In this document: piece after piece, positions 42,494 to 51,234 of the stretch | Numbering within the stretch: position 1 is the stretch's first letter | Layout of the letters: the number at the start of each line of letters is the position of its first letter | Source of the DNA: DATFXM01 sp035315885 | GTDB taxonomy: Bacteria > Acidobacteriota > Blastocatellia > UBA7656 | Reading direction: 5' to 3' | NCBI GenBank assembly: GCA_035315885.1 | Contig: DATFXM010000065.1 | Span: 1-64,000, forward strand | Length of the DNA: 64,000 nucleotides | Translations under genes and position numbers: made by a program | The notes under the pieces: generated by a model | The model's database searches: none | The model's input: the letters and a program-made list of their open reading frames with translations, nothing else | Told to the model about the DNA's origin: nothing

Positions 42494-43021
42494 TCAGCCG
42501 TTGAACGCTCGACGAAACCACCCTGAGAGCCACCTCAGGGTTGTTCGAAAAAAGCCGTGCTTCGGCGGTGGCTCGTTACTCTCCGCGAGGGCTTCTGCTT
42601 CAATTGCAGTGAAGAACTGGCTGGCCATCATTCGCGCGGCGCCTTGCAGCATTCGCTGACCTACGCCGGCGATAGTGCCGCCCACCTGAATATCACCGCT
42701 GTACTTGACTACGGTGCCGCCCCCGTCCCTGTCCTCGAGATCCAGGTCTCCCGACCCTTTGAGGAAGCCTGGTTGTCCTTTACCGTCGACTACAATGCGG
42801 TAGTGATCGGGGGGACGCATGTCTTCCAGCTTGACGCTCCCGCTGAATACACCCTTGATGCTCCCGACGCCGGCGCGAAGGGTCGTGGAGTAGCTGGCTT
42901 CGCCTGTTCGTTCCAGGCTCTCGCAGCCCGGTATGCAGCGCTTCAAGACTTCAGGATCGACGAGCGCCTGATAGACCCTCGTCCGGGCGGCGCGCAGTTC
43001 CTGGGTTCCTTCGATTTTCAT
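42494..43021 (-). CDS. coxG: CoxG-like SRPBCC protein
   Basis: A 175-residue member of the carbon monoxide dehydrogenase subunit G family (START/Bet v1-like fold), associated with molybdenum hydroxylase maturation or membrane attachment. Typical blocks are the N-terminal MKIEGTQEL, VYQALVDPEVLKRCIPGCESL (near 17-37), and VKYSGDIQVGGTIAGVGQRMLQ. MMASQFF follows near 140. The C-terminal tail contains WLSGWFRR, possibly amphipathic, which suits membrane contact. It ends the coxS-coxL-coxM-coxG series with 78 bp after coxM. Confidence 0.9.
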   Translation of the reverse strand: MKIEGTQELRAARTRVYQALVDPEVLKRCIPGCESLERTGEASYSTTLRAGVGSIKGVFSGSVKLEDMRPPDHYRIVVDGKGQPGFLKGSGDLDLEDRDGGGTVVKYSGDIQVGGTIAGVGQRMLQGAARMMASQFFTAIEAEALAESNEPPPKHGFFRTTLRWLSGWFRRAFNG

Positions 43022-43069
43022 TTATCAGGATTGGCGTAGGCTGGGCTGATCTCTTCGTGATAACCCGGG

Positions 43070-43100
43070 GCTGCCACTCAGAACTCAGAACTCAGAACTT
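43070..43100. repeat. AACTCAG heptamers next to the coxM stop
   Basis: Three to four copies of CTCAGAA heptamers. On the minus strand the coxM stop TGA is followed at once by AGTTCTGAGTTCTGAG. Confidence 0.85.
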
Positions 43101-43966
43101 CATTGCGCCCGCTGAGCAGCCGCCTCAATCGCCCGCCGTGCGTATACCTGTGCGAGGTGGTGGCGGTATTGCTCGGAGGCATACAAATCACCATTGATCG
43201 CTATTCCGTCGGTTACGGTGCTTGCCGCTTTTGAAATCGACTGCGCATCGAGGGGTCCGCCGATGAGCGCGTTTTCCACTCCAACCGCGCGATAGGCCTT
43301 GGAAGCCACTCCTGTGACTCCAACTCCCGCCGACTGACATCTTCCCTGTTGATCGCGAGTAATGGTAACCGCCACTCCGGCCACTGCAAATCCCGAGGCG
43401 GGCTGCGCAACCTTCATATAAGCCTGCCCCGTTCTTCCGCTTGGAAGCGCAATCCGGATTTCGCGAAGGATCTCTCCAGGTTCGAGCGCAGTTGTCAGCA
43501 GATCTACGAAAAAGTCATCGCACTTGATTACACGATCGCCCTTTGTGCTCGTGGCAACCAGCTCGGCTCTCAGCGCGATGATCGCGGCAGGCCAATCGGC
43601 CGCAGGGTCGGAGTGCGCGAGACTTCCGCCGATCGTACCCTTGTTACGTACCTGAACATCGCCGATCTGCGCCGCGGTCTCTGGCAGCAGCGGACAGATC
43701 TGCTTCAGCGTCGTGGAGGATTCGAGCTGATAGTGTGTGGTCATTGCACCGATCCGAATCTGCCCGCCATCTTCGTTGATGTACGAGAGGTTCTGAATGC
43801 GACCGATGTCGATCAGAATCTGAGGCATCGCGAGCCTGAGCTTCATTGCAGGAATCAGGCTGTGACCGCCGGCCAGGATTTTCGCATCATCGGCGTGCTG
43901 CGCCAGCAGGGCGATGGCCTCATCGAGCGTCTTCGGAGCCAGATAGTCGAACTGTGCTGGAATCAT
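43100..43966 (-). CDS. coxM: Molybdenum hydroxylase FAD subunit (CoxM/XdhB-like)
   Basis: A 288-residue flavoprotein subunit that passes electrons from the 2Fe-2S subunit to an acceptor. It has the FAD-binding motif AGGHSLIPAMKLRLA (near 32) and the second FAD motif GGSLAHSDPAADWPAA (near 112) typical of CoxM. FAVAGVAVTI lies in the C-terminal domain. It starts with AGGAGAG before the ATG and follows coxL after 18 bp, so translational coupling is likely. Confidence 0.94.
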   Translation of the reverse strand: MIPAQFDYLAPKTLDEAIALLAQHADDAKILAGGHSLIPAMKLRLAMPQILIDIGRIQNLSYINEDGGQIRIGAMTTHYQLESSTTLKQICPLLPETAAQIGDVQVRNKGTIGGSLAHSDPAADWPAAIIALRAELVATSTKGDRVIKCDDFFVDLLTTALEPGEILREIRIALPSGRTGQAYMKVAQPASGFAVAGVAVTITRDQQGRCQSAGVGVTGVASKAYRAVGVENALIGGPLDAQSISKAASTVTDGIAINGDLYASEQYRHHLAQVYARRAIEAAAQRAQ

Positions 43967-43984
43967 GGTTCTCTCCTGCGGACC

Positions 43985-46342
43985 TCAGTTCACTTTGTTG
44001 ATTATTCGCCAGATGTTCTCGGGCTTCATCGGCATATCCAGGTGGCGTACCCCGAGCGGTGAGAGCGCGTCCACTACTGCGTTCACGATGGCGGGCGTTG
44101 CGCCGATCGTGCCAGCCTCGCCGATGCCTTTTACTCCCATCGGATTCACCGGTGATGGAGTCTCGGTGCGGTCCAGTTCGAGCCACGGAATCATCGTAGC
44201 CTTTGGCAGCGCGTAGTCCATCAGCGTGCCGGTCAAAAGCTGACCCTGCTCGTCGTACACCGCTTCTTCGTAGAGAGCCTGCCCTATCGATTGTACGATG
44301 CCGCCGTGAACCTGGCCGTCCACGAGCATTGGGTTTAACACCTTTCCGCAATCGTCCACCGCGACGTAACGCTGGAACTGGATTTCTCCAGTCTCCTTGT
44401 CGATCTCGACCTGGACTATGTGTGTTCCAAAGGGGAAGGTGAAGTTCGAAGGCTCAAAGAAGTTTGTTGCCGACAACCCGGGTTCGAAGCCGGGCGGTAT
44501 CTTGTGAGCTACGTGTGCTGCGAGTGCGACCTCCTGAATTGAAATCGACGTCCGGGGTTCGCTCTTGCTTCCCCCGCTGTTAGCGACGGTGGCTGCCATC
44601 GCCGCCTCGACGCTGAAGCGGCCCTCCTTGAACGACACTGCCGCGGCCTCCACCCCTAGAAGGTGTGCTGCGAGCTGCGTAGCCTTCTCCTTCAGCTTTT
44701 GGATCGCGTTGAACACCGCAGTCCCGCCAACTGCTGTGCCGCGGCTTCCGAAGGTCCCGATCCCGTATTGAACGATCGAGGTGTCACCGTGAATCACCGT
44801 CACATCGTTGAGGTCAACGCCCAGCTCGTCAGCGGCAAGCTGCGCAAACGAAGTCTCCTGCCCCTGCCCGTGCGGCGAGGCGCCGGTCAATATCGTCACC
44901 TTGCCCGTAGGCTCGATTCTGACTGTCGCGCTCTCCCAGCCTCCGGCGGGAGTCGCCTGCGACGGCCCGATCGCGCAGATCTCGACGTATGTCGACACCC
45001 CGATGCCAACCAGCCGGCCCTGATCGCGGGCTTTCTTCTGAGCTTCGCGCATCGATTTGTAGTCGGCCATCCCGAGTGCCTTGTCGAGTGCGAGCTCGTA
45101 GTTGCCGCTGTCATAGAACAGACCGGTTGCGGTCTTGAACGGAAACTCAGTCGAAGCGGGAAAGTTCTTTCGACGGACTTCCACCACATCCTTGCCCAGC
45201 TCAGCCGCTACGAGATCCATTGCGCGTTCGATGACCTGAGTCGCCTCCGGCCGGCCTGCTCCGCGGTATGCGTCGGTAGACATTTTGTTTGTGAACACCG
45301 CGGTCACGTTCATCTGAATAGCCGCAATCTTGTAGCAGCCCGAGAGCATCAGGCCCGTCAATGTCGGGATCGCAGGAGTCAACAGTTGCAGGTACGCTCC
45401 CATGTCGGCGAAGACGTTGTAGCGAAGACCGGTGATTGTCCCGTCGTTCTTGCAACCGATCTCGATGTAGCCGATCTGACCTCGGCCGTGAATAGTCGCC
45501 TGCATGTTTTCGCGACGAGTCTCGATCCACTTTGCGGGCTTTCCGTGCTGCATTGAGATCCAACCGACCAGCGCCTCTTCGGCATAGACGTTCAGCTTGG
45601 AGCCGAAGCCTCCACCGACTTCCGGCGCGATGACTCGGACTTTGTTCTCCGGCACCCCCAGCATGATCGCTAGCTGCGTCCTGAGCAGATGCGGAATCTG
45701 CGTCGAGGACCAGATGGTCAATTCCTGTTCGCCGGGGTAGTAGCGCGCCAGTACTCCTCGAGGTTCCATCGCGATTGGAATCAAACGCTGATGTACGATC
45801 TTCTGCTTAATGACTTTGTCGGAAGCTTTGAGCGCCGCTTCGATGTCGCCCTCGCCCGAGGTCAGCCTGTAGGCGATGTTGTCGCCGTACTCCTCATAGA
45901 CGAGAGGGCCGCCTTTTGCGGCCTGTTCGACATCCACGACCGCAGGGAGTTCTTCGTAATCGACCATTATGAGGTCGATGGCATCCCGTGCGGCGTAACG
46001 ATCGGTTGCTACTACGGCGGCGACTGGCTGTCCTGCGAAGACCACGTGATCGGTGGCTAGTACGCGGTAGTCGGGAACTTTCAGTCCGGGGAGTGCGCCG
46101 GCGCAGGGGACTGGTCCGACCTTTGAGCCGATGTCCGCGCCGGTATAAACGGCTACGACGCCGGGGGCGTGCGAGGCCTCGCTTACGTCGATGCTCTTGA
46201 TTTTGGCGTGAGCATACATTGAGCGTAAGAAGGCTACGTAGAGGGTGTCGGGAAGTTTGATATCGTCGACGTAGTGACCGAGCCCGGTGATCAGTCTAGG
46301 GTCTTCGGTGCGTTTGACTCGCTGCCCAACGTACTTGGCCAT
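43985..46342 (-). CDS. coxL: Molybdenum hydroxylase large subunit, form II (CoxL/XdhA-like)
   Basis: A 785-residue molybdopterin-cytosine-dinucleotide-type catalytic subunit. VGQRVKRTEDPRLITGLGHYVDDI at the N-terminus and PEVGGGFGSKLNVYAEEAL near 240 are family hallmarks. GQGQETSFAQLAADELG (near 500) and the active-site Glu in MGVKGIGEAGTIGATPAI near the C-terminus are also present. The active-site loop reads AYRGAGR (near 370), not AYxCSFR. It is therefore the form II type, and CO oxidation is unlikely to be the main activity. Hydroxylation of a purine, nicotinate-like or aldehyde substrate fits the neighbourhood. GGGGGACC precedes the start. Confidence 0.93.
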   Translation of the reverse strand: MAKYVGQRVKRTEDPRLITGLGHYVDDIKLPDTLYVAFLRSMYAHAKIKSIDVSEASHAPGVVAVYTGADIGSKVGPVPCAGALPGLKVPDYRVLATDHVVFAGQPVAAVVATDRYAARDAIDLIMVDYEELPAVVDVEQAAKGGPLVYEEYGDNIAYRLTSGEGDIEAALKASDKVIKQKIVHQRLIPIAMEPRGVLARYYPGEQELTIWSSTQIPHLLRTQLAIMLGVPENKVRVIAPEVGGGFGSKLNVYAEEALVGWISMQHGKPAKWIETRRENMQATIHGRGQIGYIEIGCKNDGTITGLRYNVFADMGAYLQLLTPAIPTLTGLMLSGCYKIAAIQMNVTAVFTNKMSTDAYRGAGRPEATQVIERAMDLVAAELGKDVVEVRRKNFPASTEFPFKTATGLFYDSGNYELALDKALGMADYKSMREAQKKARDQGRLVGIGVSTYVEICAIGPSQATPAGGWESATVRIEPTGKVTILTGASPHGQGQETSFAQLAADELGVDLNDVTVIHGDTSIVQYGIGTFGSRGTAVGGTAVFNAIQKLKEKATQLAAHLLGVEAAAVSFKEGRFSVEAAMAATVANSGGSKSEPRTSISIQEVALAAHVAHKIPPGFEPGLSATNFFEPSNFTFPFGTHIVQVEIDKETGEIQFQRYVAVDDCGKVLNPMLVDGQVHGGIVQSIGQALYEEAVYDEQGQLLTGTLMDYALPKATMIPWLELDRTETPSPVNPMGVKGIGEAGTIGATPAIVNAVVDALSPLGVRHLDMPMKPENIWRIINKVN

Positions 46343-46365
46343 GATGGGTCCCCCTTTTAAGATCT

Positions 46366-46432
46366 CAAATTTGAAATCTCAAAATTCAAGTCACGGATCT
46401 GAAATTTCAAATCTGAAATCTGAAATCCTTAG
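46366..46432. repeat. TGAAATC-type heptamers between coxS and coxL
   Basis: AT-rich heptamers (TTTGAAA, TCTGAAA, TCTCAAA types) inside the cox operon, between the small and large subunit genes. The core is imperfectly palindromic. The same family is at 49583-49627. Confidence 0.82.
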
Positions 46433-46897
46433 TCATGATTTGCCGGCGGCGTGCTGAACAGCCTCAACTATGTGTTGATAGCCGGTACAGCGGCACAAGT
46501 TTCCTTCGAGCCCGTGTCGAATCTCTTCGACACTCGGATTGGGATTGCGCTCCAGAAGCTGAGCCCCGGACATGATCATGCCCGGTGTGCAATAGCCGCA
46601 CTGGAGTCCGTGACGCTCCCAGAACCCTTCCTGTACAGGATGAAGGGCGCCGTTTGCCGCCAGACCCTCGATGGTGGTGACGCTCGAGCCGTCTGCCTGA
46701 ATGGCAAACATCGTGCAGGATTTCGTCGACTGGCCGTCAATCATGACCGTGCAAGCGCCGCAGATCGAAGTTTCGCAGCCAACGTGCGTGCCGGTGAGTC
46801 CGAGGACGTCTCGAAGATAGTGGACCAGCAATAGCCGCGGTTCGATTTCGCTGTGATGGGTTGTCCCATTGACAGTGATGCTTACAGCTTTCTTCAT
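46433..46897 (-). CDS. coxS: Molybdenum hydroxylase 2Fe-2S subunit (CoxS/XdhC-like)
   Basis: A 154-residue iron-sulphur subunit. The plant-type 2Fe-2S cluster has HVGCETSICGACTVMIDG (Cys near 40, 45, 48) with a fourth Cys at SCTMF. The second cluster is LQCGYCTPGMIM and NLCRCTGYQHIVEAV. The ATG at 46897 has AGAGGTG six nt upstream; a GTG three codons earlier overlaps that site and is rejected. It is the first gene of coxSLMG. Length and cluster spacing are as usual for the family. Confidence 0.95.
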   Translation of the reverse strand: MKKAVSITVNGTTHHSEIEPRLLLVHYLRDVLGLTGTHVGCETSICGACTVMIDGQSTKSCTMFAIQADGSSVTTIEGLAANGALHPVQEGFWERHGLQCGYCTPGMIMSGAQLLERNPNPSVEEIRHGLEGNLCRCTGYQHIVEAVQHAAGKS

Positions 46898-47039
46898 GGA
46901 AAGCACCTCTCTTGTTAGTTGGCGCGTAAAAGGAATGATTCAAAACCGACCCAAAAGTTATACAACCTGCGAAGCGCACTTACAAGCTGAACGACTTGGT
47001 TTCTCGTTTCTGGTTAGTTCAACCCGGCGACACGCGCTC

Positions 47040-47110
47040 GATTAGTTCAACCCGAAACCAGAAACCGTAAACCGTAAACCGTAAACCCTAAACCCTAAAC
47101 TCTAAACTCC
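47040..47110. repeat. TAAACCG/TAAACCC heptamer array overlapping the ribF stop
   Basis: Seven contiguous heptamers from 47061 (GAAACCG, TAAACCG twice, TAAACCC twice, TAAACTC twice). On the minus strand this is GAGTTTA then GGGTTTA, i.e. like TTTAGGG. The last codons of ribF (SLEFRV-stop) are read from it. A degenerate partner arm (GGTTAGTTCAACCCG) lies at 47011-47055. Confidence 0.9.
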
Positions 47111-48047
47111 TCCTTACCCACGCGGTGTCGAAGTATCGCAAAGTTCGGCGGTAGTCCTTGTCTATCTGATCGCGTAACGCGTCGATCGAGTCGAACTTCT
47201 TTTCGTCTCGCAGCCTGTGAAGAAATCTCACGCGAATCGTCTTGCCGTACAGCTCTGAATCCAGGTCTACAACGTGAGTCTCGATTGATACCTCCATCCC
47301 CTCTTCGAAGGTAGGGCGAGTCCCGACGTTTGAAACAGAGCGCCTCCATTGCCCGTCGAGCAGCGTCAGAGTTACATACACGCCGTTGGAAGGGATCACC
47401 GTGTTGTGAGGTTTGATGTTGGCTGTGCCGTAGCTCAGCTTTGCGCGGCCGACCTTTCTTCCCTCCACCACCACGCCTTCAATGCCGTAGGGACGACCCA
47501 GCATCTTTCGCGCAAGGTTGATCCGGCCCGCGCCAAGCAATCGTCTGATCATCGTGGAGCTGACTCGGTGTTTGCGAATCAGTACTTCGGGTACATCTTC
47601 TGCGTGCCTCCCAAGCTCATCCGCAACCTGCTTCAACAACTCGAAACGCCCTTCGCGGTTGTGGCCAAAAGCGAATCCCTGACCGAGGTAAACTTCTCGC
47701 GCATCAAGCCGCCCAAAAATCGCCTGCTCGAGAAAATCCCGTGCGGTTACCCTCGCGAGCTCCGTCGTGAATTTCAGTACGATTACCTGATCTATCCCGA
47801 GGCGTTCGATGCCCTCCATCTTCTGCGAGAAGGTGTGAAGCAGCGGAGGCGCGGTTTCGGGCCTGAGCACTGCGCGTGGATGCGGATCGAAGGTGACTAC
47901 AGTACCCGGCAGACCAAGCGCGCGAGCGCGTTCGACTACTCGCGACAGAATCCGCTGATGACCCAGGTGTAATCCGTCGAAGACACCGAATGTCAATACT
48001 GAAGGCGTGCGGATCTGCTTGGAATCAAGATCGACGAAGATGTTCAT
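47088..48047 (-). CDS. ribF: Bifunctional riboflavin kinase / FAD synthetase (RibF)
   Basis: Turns riboflavin into FMN and FAD. The 319 residues contain the N-terminal nucleotidyltransferase (VLTFGVFDGLHLGHQRIL near 18, FDPHPRAVL near 53, VYLGQGFAFGHNREG near 119, and RVSSTMIRRLL). The C-terminal kinase domain has GRPYGIEGVVVEGRKVGR, TANIKPHN…GVYV and SNVGTRPTF near 247. It is the third gene of a coupled operon: its ATG overlaps the TGA of the MBL hydrolase gene (ATGA). The FAD it makes serves CoxM. The C-terminal end is repeat-derived. Confidence 0.96.
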   Translation of the reverse strand: MNIFVDLDSKQIRTPSVLTFGVFDGLHLGHQRILSRVVERARALGLPGTVVTFDPHPRAVLRPETAPPLLHTFSQKMEGIERLGIDQVIVLKFTTELARVTARDFLEQAIFGRLDAREVYLGQGFAFGHNREGRFELLKQVADELGRHAEDVPEVLIRKHRVSSTMIRRLLGAGRINLARKMLGRPYGIEGVVVEGRKVGRAKLSYGTANIKPHNTVIPSNGVYVTLTLLDGQWRRSVSNVGTRPTFEEGMEVSIETHVVDLDSELYGKTIRVRFLHRLRDEKKFDSIDALRDQIDKDYRRTLRYFDTAWVRRSLEFRV

Positions 48048-48814
48048 GCGGTAGTCGAAGGAGTAACTTCGAGCTCCAGGCCATCATACGCAATCTCGAC
48101 TCCGGCCGGAAGGTGCTCACTGGTTTCGGCGTGCTTGATGTCGTGCGATATGTGCGTCAGCAATGCCTGGCGTGGTTTGAGTCTGCGAATGTATTCGAGA
48201 GCTTGCTCCAGATTCATGTGTGTCGGATGGCTTTTGAACCTGAGCGCATCGATTACGAGCAAGTCGAGATGCATCAGCCGGCTGCAGGTTTCCTCGGGAA
48301 TCAGGTTGCAGTCGGTTACATACGCGAAGCCGCCGATCCTGAAAGCGCTGACCTCGAGCCTTCCGTGGATCACCGGCAGTGTTTCCACGTCCGCTCCGAG
48401 AAGATTGAACAAACCCTCGATCCGATGCGGGATGATTCTGGGCAAGCCTGGATACTCGGACGGCTGAAAAGCGTAGGAGTACACGCGCTTCAAGCCCACC
48501 CAGGTGGTCTCGGTTGCGTAACACGGAATCGCGCCGGTTCTGAACATGAGAGGCCTGGCATCGTCCAGGCCAAAACAGTGATCGGCGTGCGAGTGGGTGA
48601 ACAGAATTGCGTCCAACTTCTTGAGCCCAATTCTGAGGGCCTGCTGTCTGAAATCGGTGGACGCATCAATCAGGATGTTGTGTCCGCCGTACTCAACCAG
48701 AACCGATGTGCGGAGACGCTTGTCTCTGGAGTCCTCCGACAGACAGGTCGCACACTCGCAGCCGATTGAGGGCACTCCGACCGAAGTGCCCGTTCCGAGG
48801 AAGGTGACTCTCAT
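48044..48814 (-). CDS. MBL-fold metallo-hydrolase (PhnP-like)
   Basis: A 256-residue metallo-beta-lactamase-fold phosphodiesterase-like protein. MRVTFLGTGTSVGVPSIGCECATC with two Cys is characteristic of the PhnP/YycJ-like branch. The metal motif THSHADHCFGLDD lies near 73. DASTDFRQQAL, VTDCNLI and LTHISHDIKH complete the metal ligands. Its start overlaps the DUF1844 gene stop and its stop overlaps the ribF start, both by ATGA, indicating translational coupling. The substrate is unknown; cyclic phosphodiesters are the known type for PhnP. Confidence 0.9.
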   Translation of the reverse strand: MRVTFLGTGTSVGVPSIGCECATCLSEDSRDKRLRTSVLVEYGGHNILIDASTDFRQQALRIGLKKLDAILFTHSHADHCFGLDDARPLMFRTGAIPCYATETTWVGLKRVYSYAFQPSEYPGLPRIIPHRIEGLFNLLGADVETLPVIHGRLEVSAFRIGGFAYVTDCNLIPEETCSRLMHLDLLVIDALRFKSHPTHMNLEQALEYIRRLKPRQALLTHISHDIKHAETSEHLPAGVEIAYDGLELEVTPSTTA

Positions 48815-49452
48815 CGTCTTTTCGAAAGCGAAACGAACTGCATGCGAAGGTCGGCCAGGAGCCCTTCCATCAGGTTCTCCTCGTCAGCGGTGAGGTTCCC
48901 TTTTGTCTTCGTCTGCAGAAGCGCCAGCAAGTCGATCATGTGACGGGCGGCCGGCAGATCTATTGAGGGCGGCTCCTCCTGTCCGGGCATCTGCACCATG
49001 CCAAGGTGCATTGCTGCTTCCACTCCGAGCATGTTTACCAGCGACAGGAACGTAGCGGGCGGCATATCCGAAGGTTGCGCGGCAGAGGCCTTTGAGTACG
49101 ACTGCTCGACGGCGTCATGTTGGGGCGTCCGCGCGCTTTGGCGTGCGGCAGGCTCGGCAGCGCTGGCCGCCGAAGCGCTTGTCACGCCGCCTCGCGCCGA
49201 TTCCGAGCGGGTTTCGCTCTGGGCCTCGGCTTGCGGAGGCGGAAACGAGACGACGTTGTCGCTTCGCGCTTGCGCGGACGCAGGAGTGCTGGGTTGATTT
49301 GTTCGGGCAGGCGCTTCGGCGGCGGCTTCGGGCGGCGCGGCAGCTGATGGGTCTAACGGGTTCTTTACGGAAGTCTCTTCTCTGGGAGTGCCGTCGGCAT
49401 TGAATTTTCTTCGGTCGGTGACTTTGAATGTTGAATCTTTTTCGTTAGGCAT
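48811..49452 (-). CDS. DUF1844 domain protein
   Basis: A 213-residue protein whose last 90 residues form the DUF1844 domain (FLSLVNMLGVEAAMHLGMV near 133, then AARHMIDLLALLQTKTKGNL and LLADLRMQFVSLSKRR). The first 120 residues are a disordered linker rich in Ala, Pro, Ser and Gln. DUF1844 is widespread in Acidobacteria, Planctomycetes and Deltaproteobacteria and has no known biochemical role. AGGA lies just before the ATG. First gene of the coupled trio with the MBL hydrolase and RibF. Confidence 0.92.
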   Translation of the reverse strand: MPNEKDSTFKVTDRRKFNADGTPREETSVKNPLDPSAAAPPEAAAEAPARTNQPSTPASAQARSDNVVSFPPPQAEAQSETRSESARGGVTSASAASAAEPAARQSARTPQHDAVEQSYSKASAAQPSDMPPATFLSLVNMLGVEAAMHLGMVQMPGQEEPPSIDLPAARHMIDLLALLQTKTKGNLTADEENLMEGLLADLRMQFVSLSKRR

Positions 49453-49582
49453 AAGGTCCTATTCTAAGTTGTCAGGGTAGGCAAACACAAAATGCTAGCA
49501 TTTGGAGGGCTCGGGATAAAGTCACCTCATGGGCGTCACTGTACTGCGGTCTTCGGGGGAGTTGTGCTTTCGGGCAAAACAA

Positions 49583-49627
49583 TCTCAGATTTGAGATTTG
49601 AAATTTGAGATTTGAAATTTGAAATTG
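49583..49627. repeat. TTTGAGA/TTTGAAA heptamer array
   Basis: About six AT-rich heptamers (CAGATTTGAGATTTGAAATT pattern) between the DUF1254 gene and the DUF1844 gene start. The rest of this 216-bp gap holds nothing evident. Confidence 0.85.
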
Positions 49628-49668
49628 GACCGGCGGCAAAGCCAACTATTCTTCTACCGCCAACTCTT

Positions 49669-51051
49669 CTAGCCTGCGTGTTGAACTCCGGGCGGAGCCC
49701 ATTTGCCAGTCGTTGCCTCAGCTTTCGGGAGATAGAGCCGGATCGTCAGATTGAATAAGGCGAGCGGCGCAGGCAGCCAATTCGACTCCTTCTCTTTCCC
49801 CGGAGATACATTCTGGATATAAAGATCCAACGACCCATCTTCGTTGTACTGCAGTTTGTCCCGGTCCCCGATCGCATAGCGCCGCAGCGGGTTCTCCGCG
49901 AAGTAGCCGTCCGCGTTGTAAAGAGTGATCGACCAGAACGCATAAGCCGGCGGCGTGTCACCCTTCTCGAAATGAATGACGTACCGGCCGCTCCCAGCCA
50001 GGTTTGCACCTTTTGAGTCGACAGACGTGCTCGCATAGATCGCTTCTTCAGGAGGCAGCGCGCCGAGCCCAATCATCGCAATAGCAGCTCGATCCAAATA
50101 CTCCGTGCCGTACCGGCCAATGTTTCCAGCCATGAAGTGCCATCCGTTGCGTAACGTCCCGGCGCCTCTCGCGTGCTCGATTATCTTCGCCTGTGCGTCC
50201 TTCACTGCGCGGTCAAGACTCTGCCGAGCCTCCGTAGTGAGTTTCGATTCGTCGAACTGTGCTCCAGGCTCAATCCCGACTGCCTTCAGATCCTTGAGCA
50301 CCGGCGCATCGTCCGTATGGAGACGTGTTGTTTTCAATACCGCTGCGAGATAGGAAAAATAAGCTGCGCCATCCATTCTCGAAACCTGCAGCGGCGGAGG
50401 GGTTTTGCGGTCCAGTTTCGGATTTGCCGGACGATAACAGCAATCCTCCGGTGCGGGTTTTGACTGCAGCCAGAGATTCAGCGGCGTAAGAGTGAACTCA
50501 TGCTGAAGCGTTAGGGGCGCGGACAGGTCCCTCGTGCTATCGACCTTTATTCGGCCCAGTAGCCAAACGATGTTCGTAGGAGATTTGATCTGCTTAACAT
50601 TCCCTGGAATATCGCCTTTCCAGTCCGGCCCGACAACCACAAAGTTGCCGGCCGCCATACCCGTGGCACGCGTGCCGACCATCGCAAACGTCTCGGTCCA
50701 CGCGTCGAGCATCTGCATGACGTAATAGCGGCCCTTGCTGTTGGGTACCGACAAGACCATCGGTTCCGCTGTGAGATCGAGCCATGCAGTCGAGTAGAGG
50801 GTGTCGTTATTCGGTCTTACTATCGACTTGAAGTCGGCCGCCGGCAGCGACGGCGAATGAAAGAAGTAGTTGAACGATTTGCGTCGCTGATCCTTCGTGA
50901 GATCCGCAATCACCAGCGGATAGCCAAACAGATAAGCCTTCACCGCAGCTTCATAGACGCGATCCTGGGACTGCAACGTCTCGGCCCGGTTGCTCTGCGT
51001 CTGAGCTGACAAAGCCAAAATCGCAACCAACGACACGCGTAGAATTCTCAT
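49669..51051 (-). CDS. DUF1254/DUF1214 domain protein, exported
   Basis: A 460-residue protein with a signal peptide (RILRVSLVAILALSAQTQS). The ATG at 51051 has GGAG four nt before it and is preferred over 51066. The N-terminal half is DUF1254 (YEAAVKAYLFGYPLVIADLT, RPNNDTLYSTAWLDLTAEPMVLSVP). The C-terminal half is DUF1214 (YVIHFEKGDTPPAYAFWSITLYNADGYF, DGSLDLYIQNVSPG). Such proteins are common in soil bacteria and fungi, and no function is established. The gene stands alone between the HK and DUF1844 genes. Confidence 0.9.
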   Translation of the reverse strand: MRILRVSLVAILALSAQTQSNRAETLQSQDRVYEAAVKAYLFGYPLVIADLTKDQRRKSFNYFFHSPSLPAADFKSIVRPNNDTLYSTAWLDLTAEPMVLSVPNSKGRYYVMQMLDAWTETFAMVGTRATGMAAGNFVVVGPDWKGDIPGNVKQIKSPTNIVWLLGRIKVDSTRDLSAPLTLQHEFTLTPLNLWLQSKPAPEDCCYRPANPKLDRKTPPPLQVSRMDGAAYFSYLAAVLKTTRLHTDDAPVLKDLKAVGIEPGAQFDESKLTTEARQSLDRAVKDAQAKIIEHARGAGTLRNGWHFMAGNIGRYGTEYLDRAAIAMIGLGALPPEEAIYASTSVDSKGANLAGSGRYVIHFEKGDTPPAYAFWSITLYNADGYFAENPLRRYAIGDRDKLQYNEDGSLDLYIQNVSPGKEKESNWLPAPLALFNLTIRLYLPKAEATTGKWAPPGVQHAG

Positions 51052-51234
51052 GATTCTCCAATACACCGACTTACTCTCTAGGCTAATCCGCGATCACGAC
51101 CCGGTCTTTCGCCAATCCTCCGGTAGCGACAAGACGCCCGAGCTTGATCCGTCAGGCACTCGACCTCACGATGTGCCGGAATCTAGTTGATTGACGTGAG
51201 GAGCGCAAGCCTGACAACAGGGCTGTACCAGCGG

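Noticed and set aside
44663..45556. 297-codon open frame opposite coxL
   Set aside because: Shadow of a high-G+C gene with no domain signature.
43985..46342. Aerobic carbon monoxide dehydrogenase large subunit in the strict sense
   Set aside because: The active-site loop is AYRGAGR, not the AYxCSFR loop of CO-oxidising form I enzymes.
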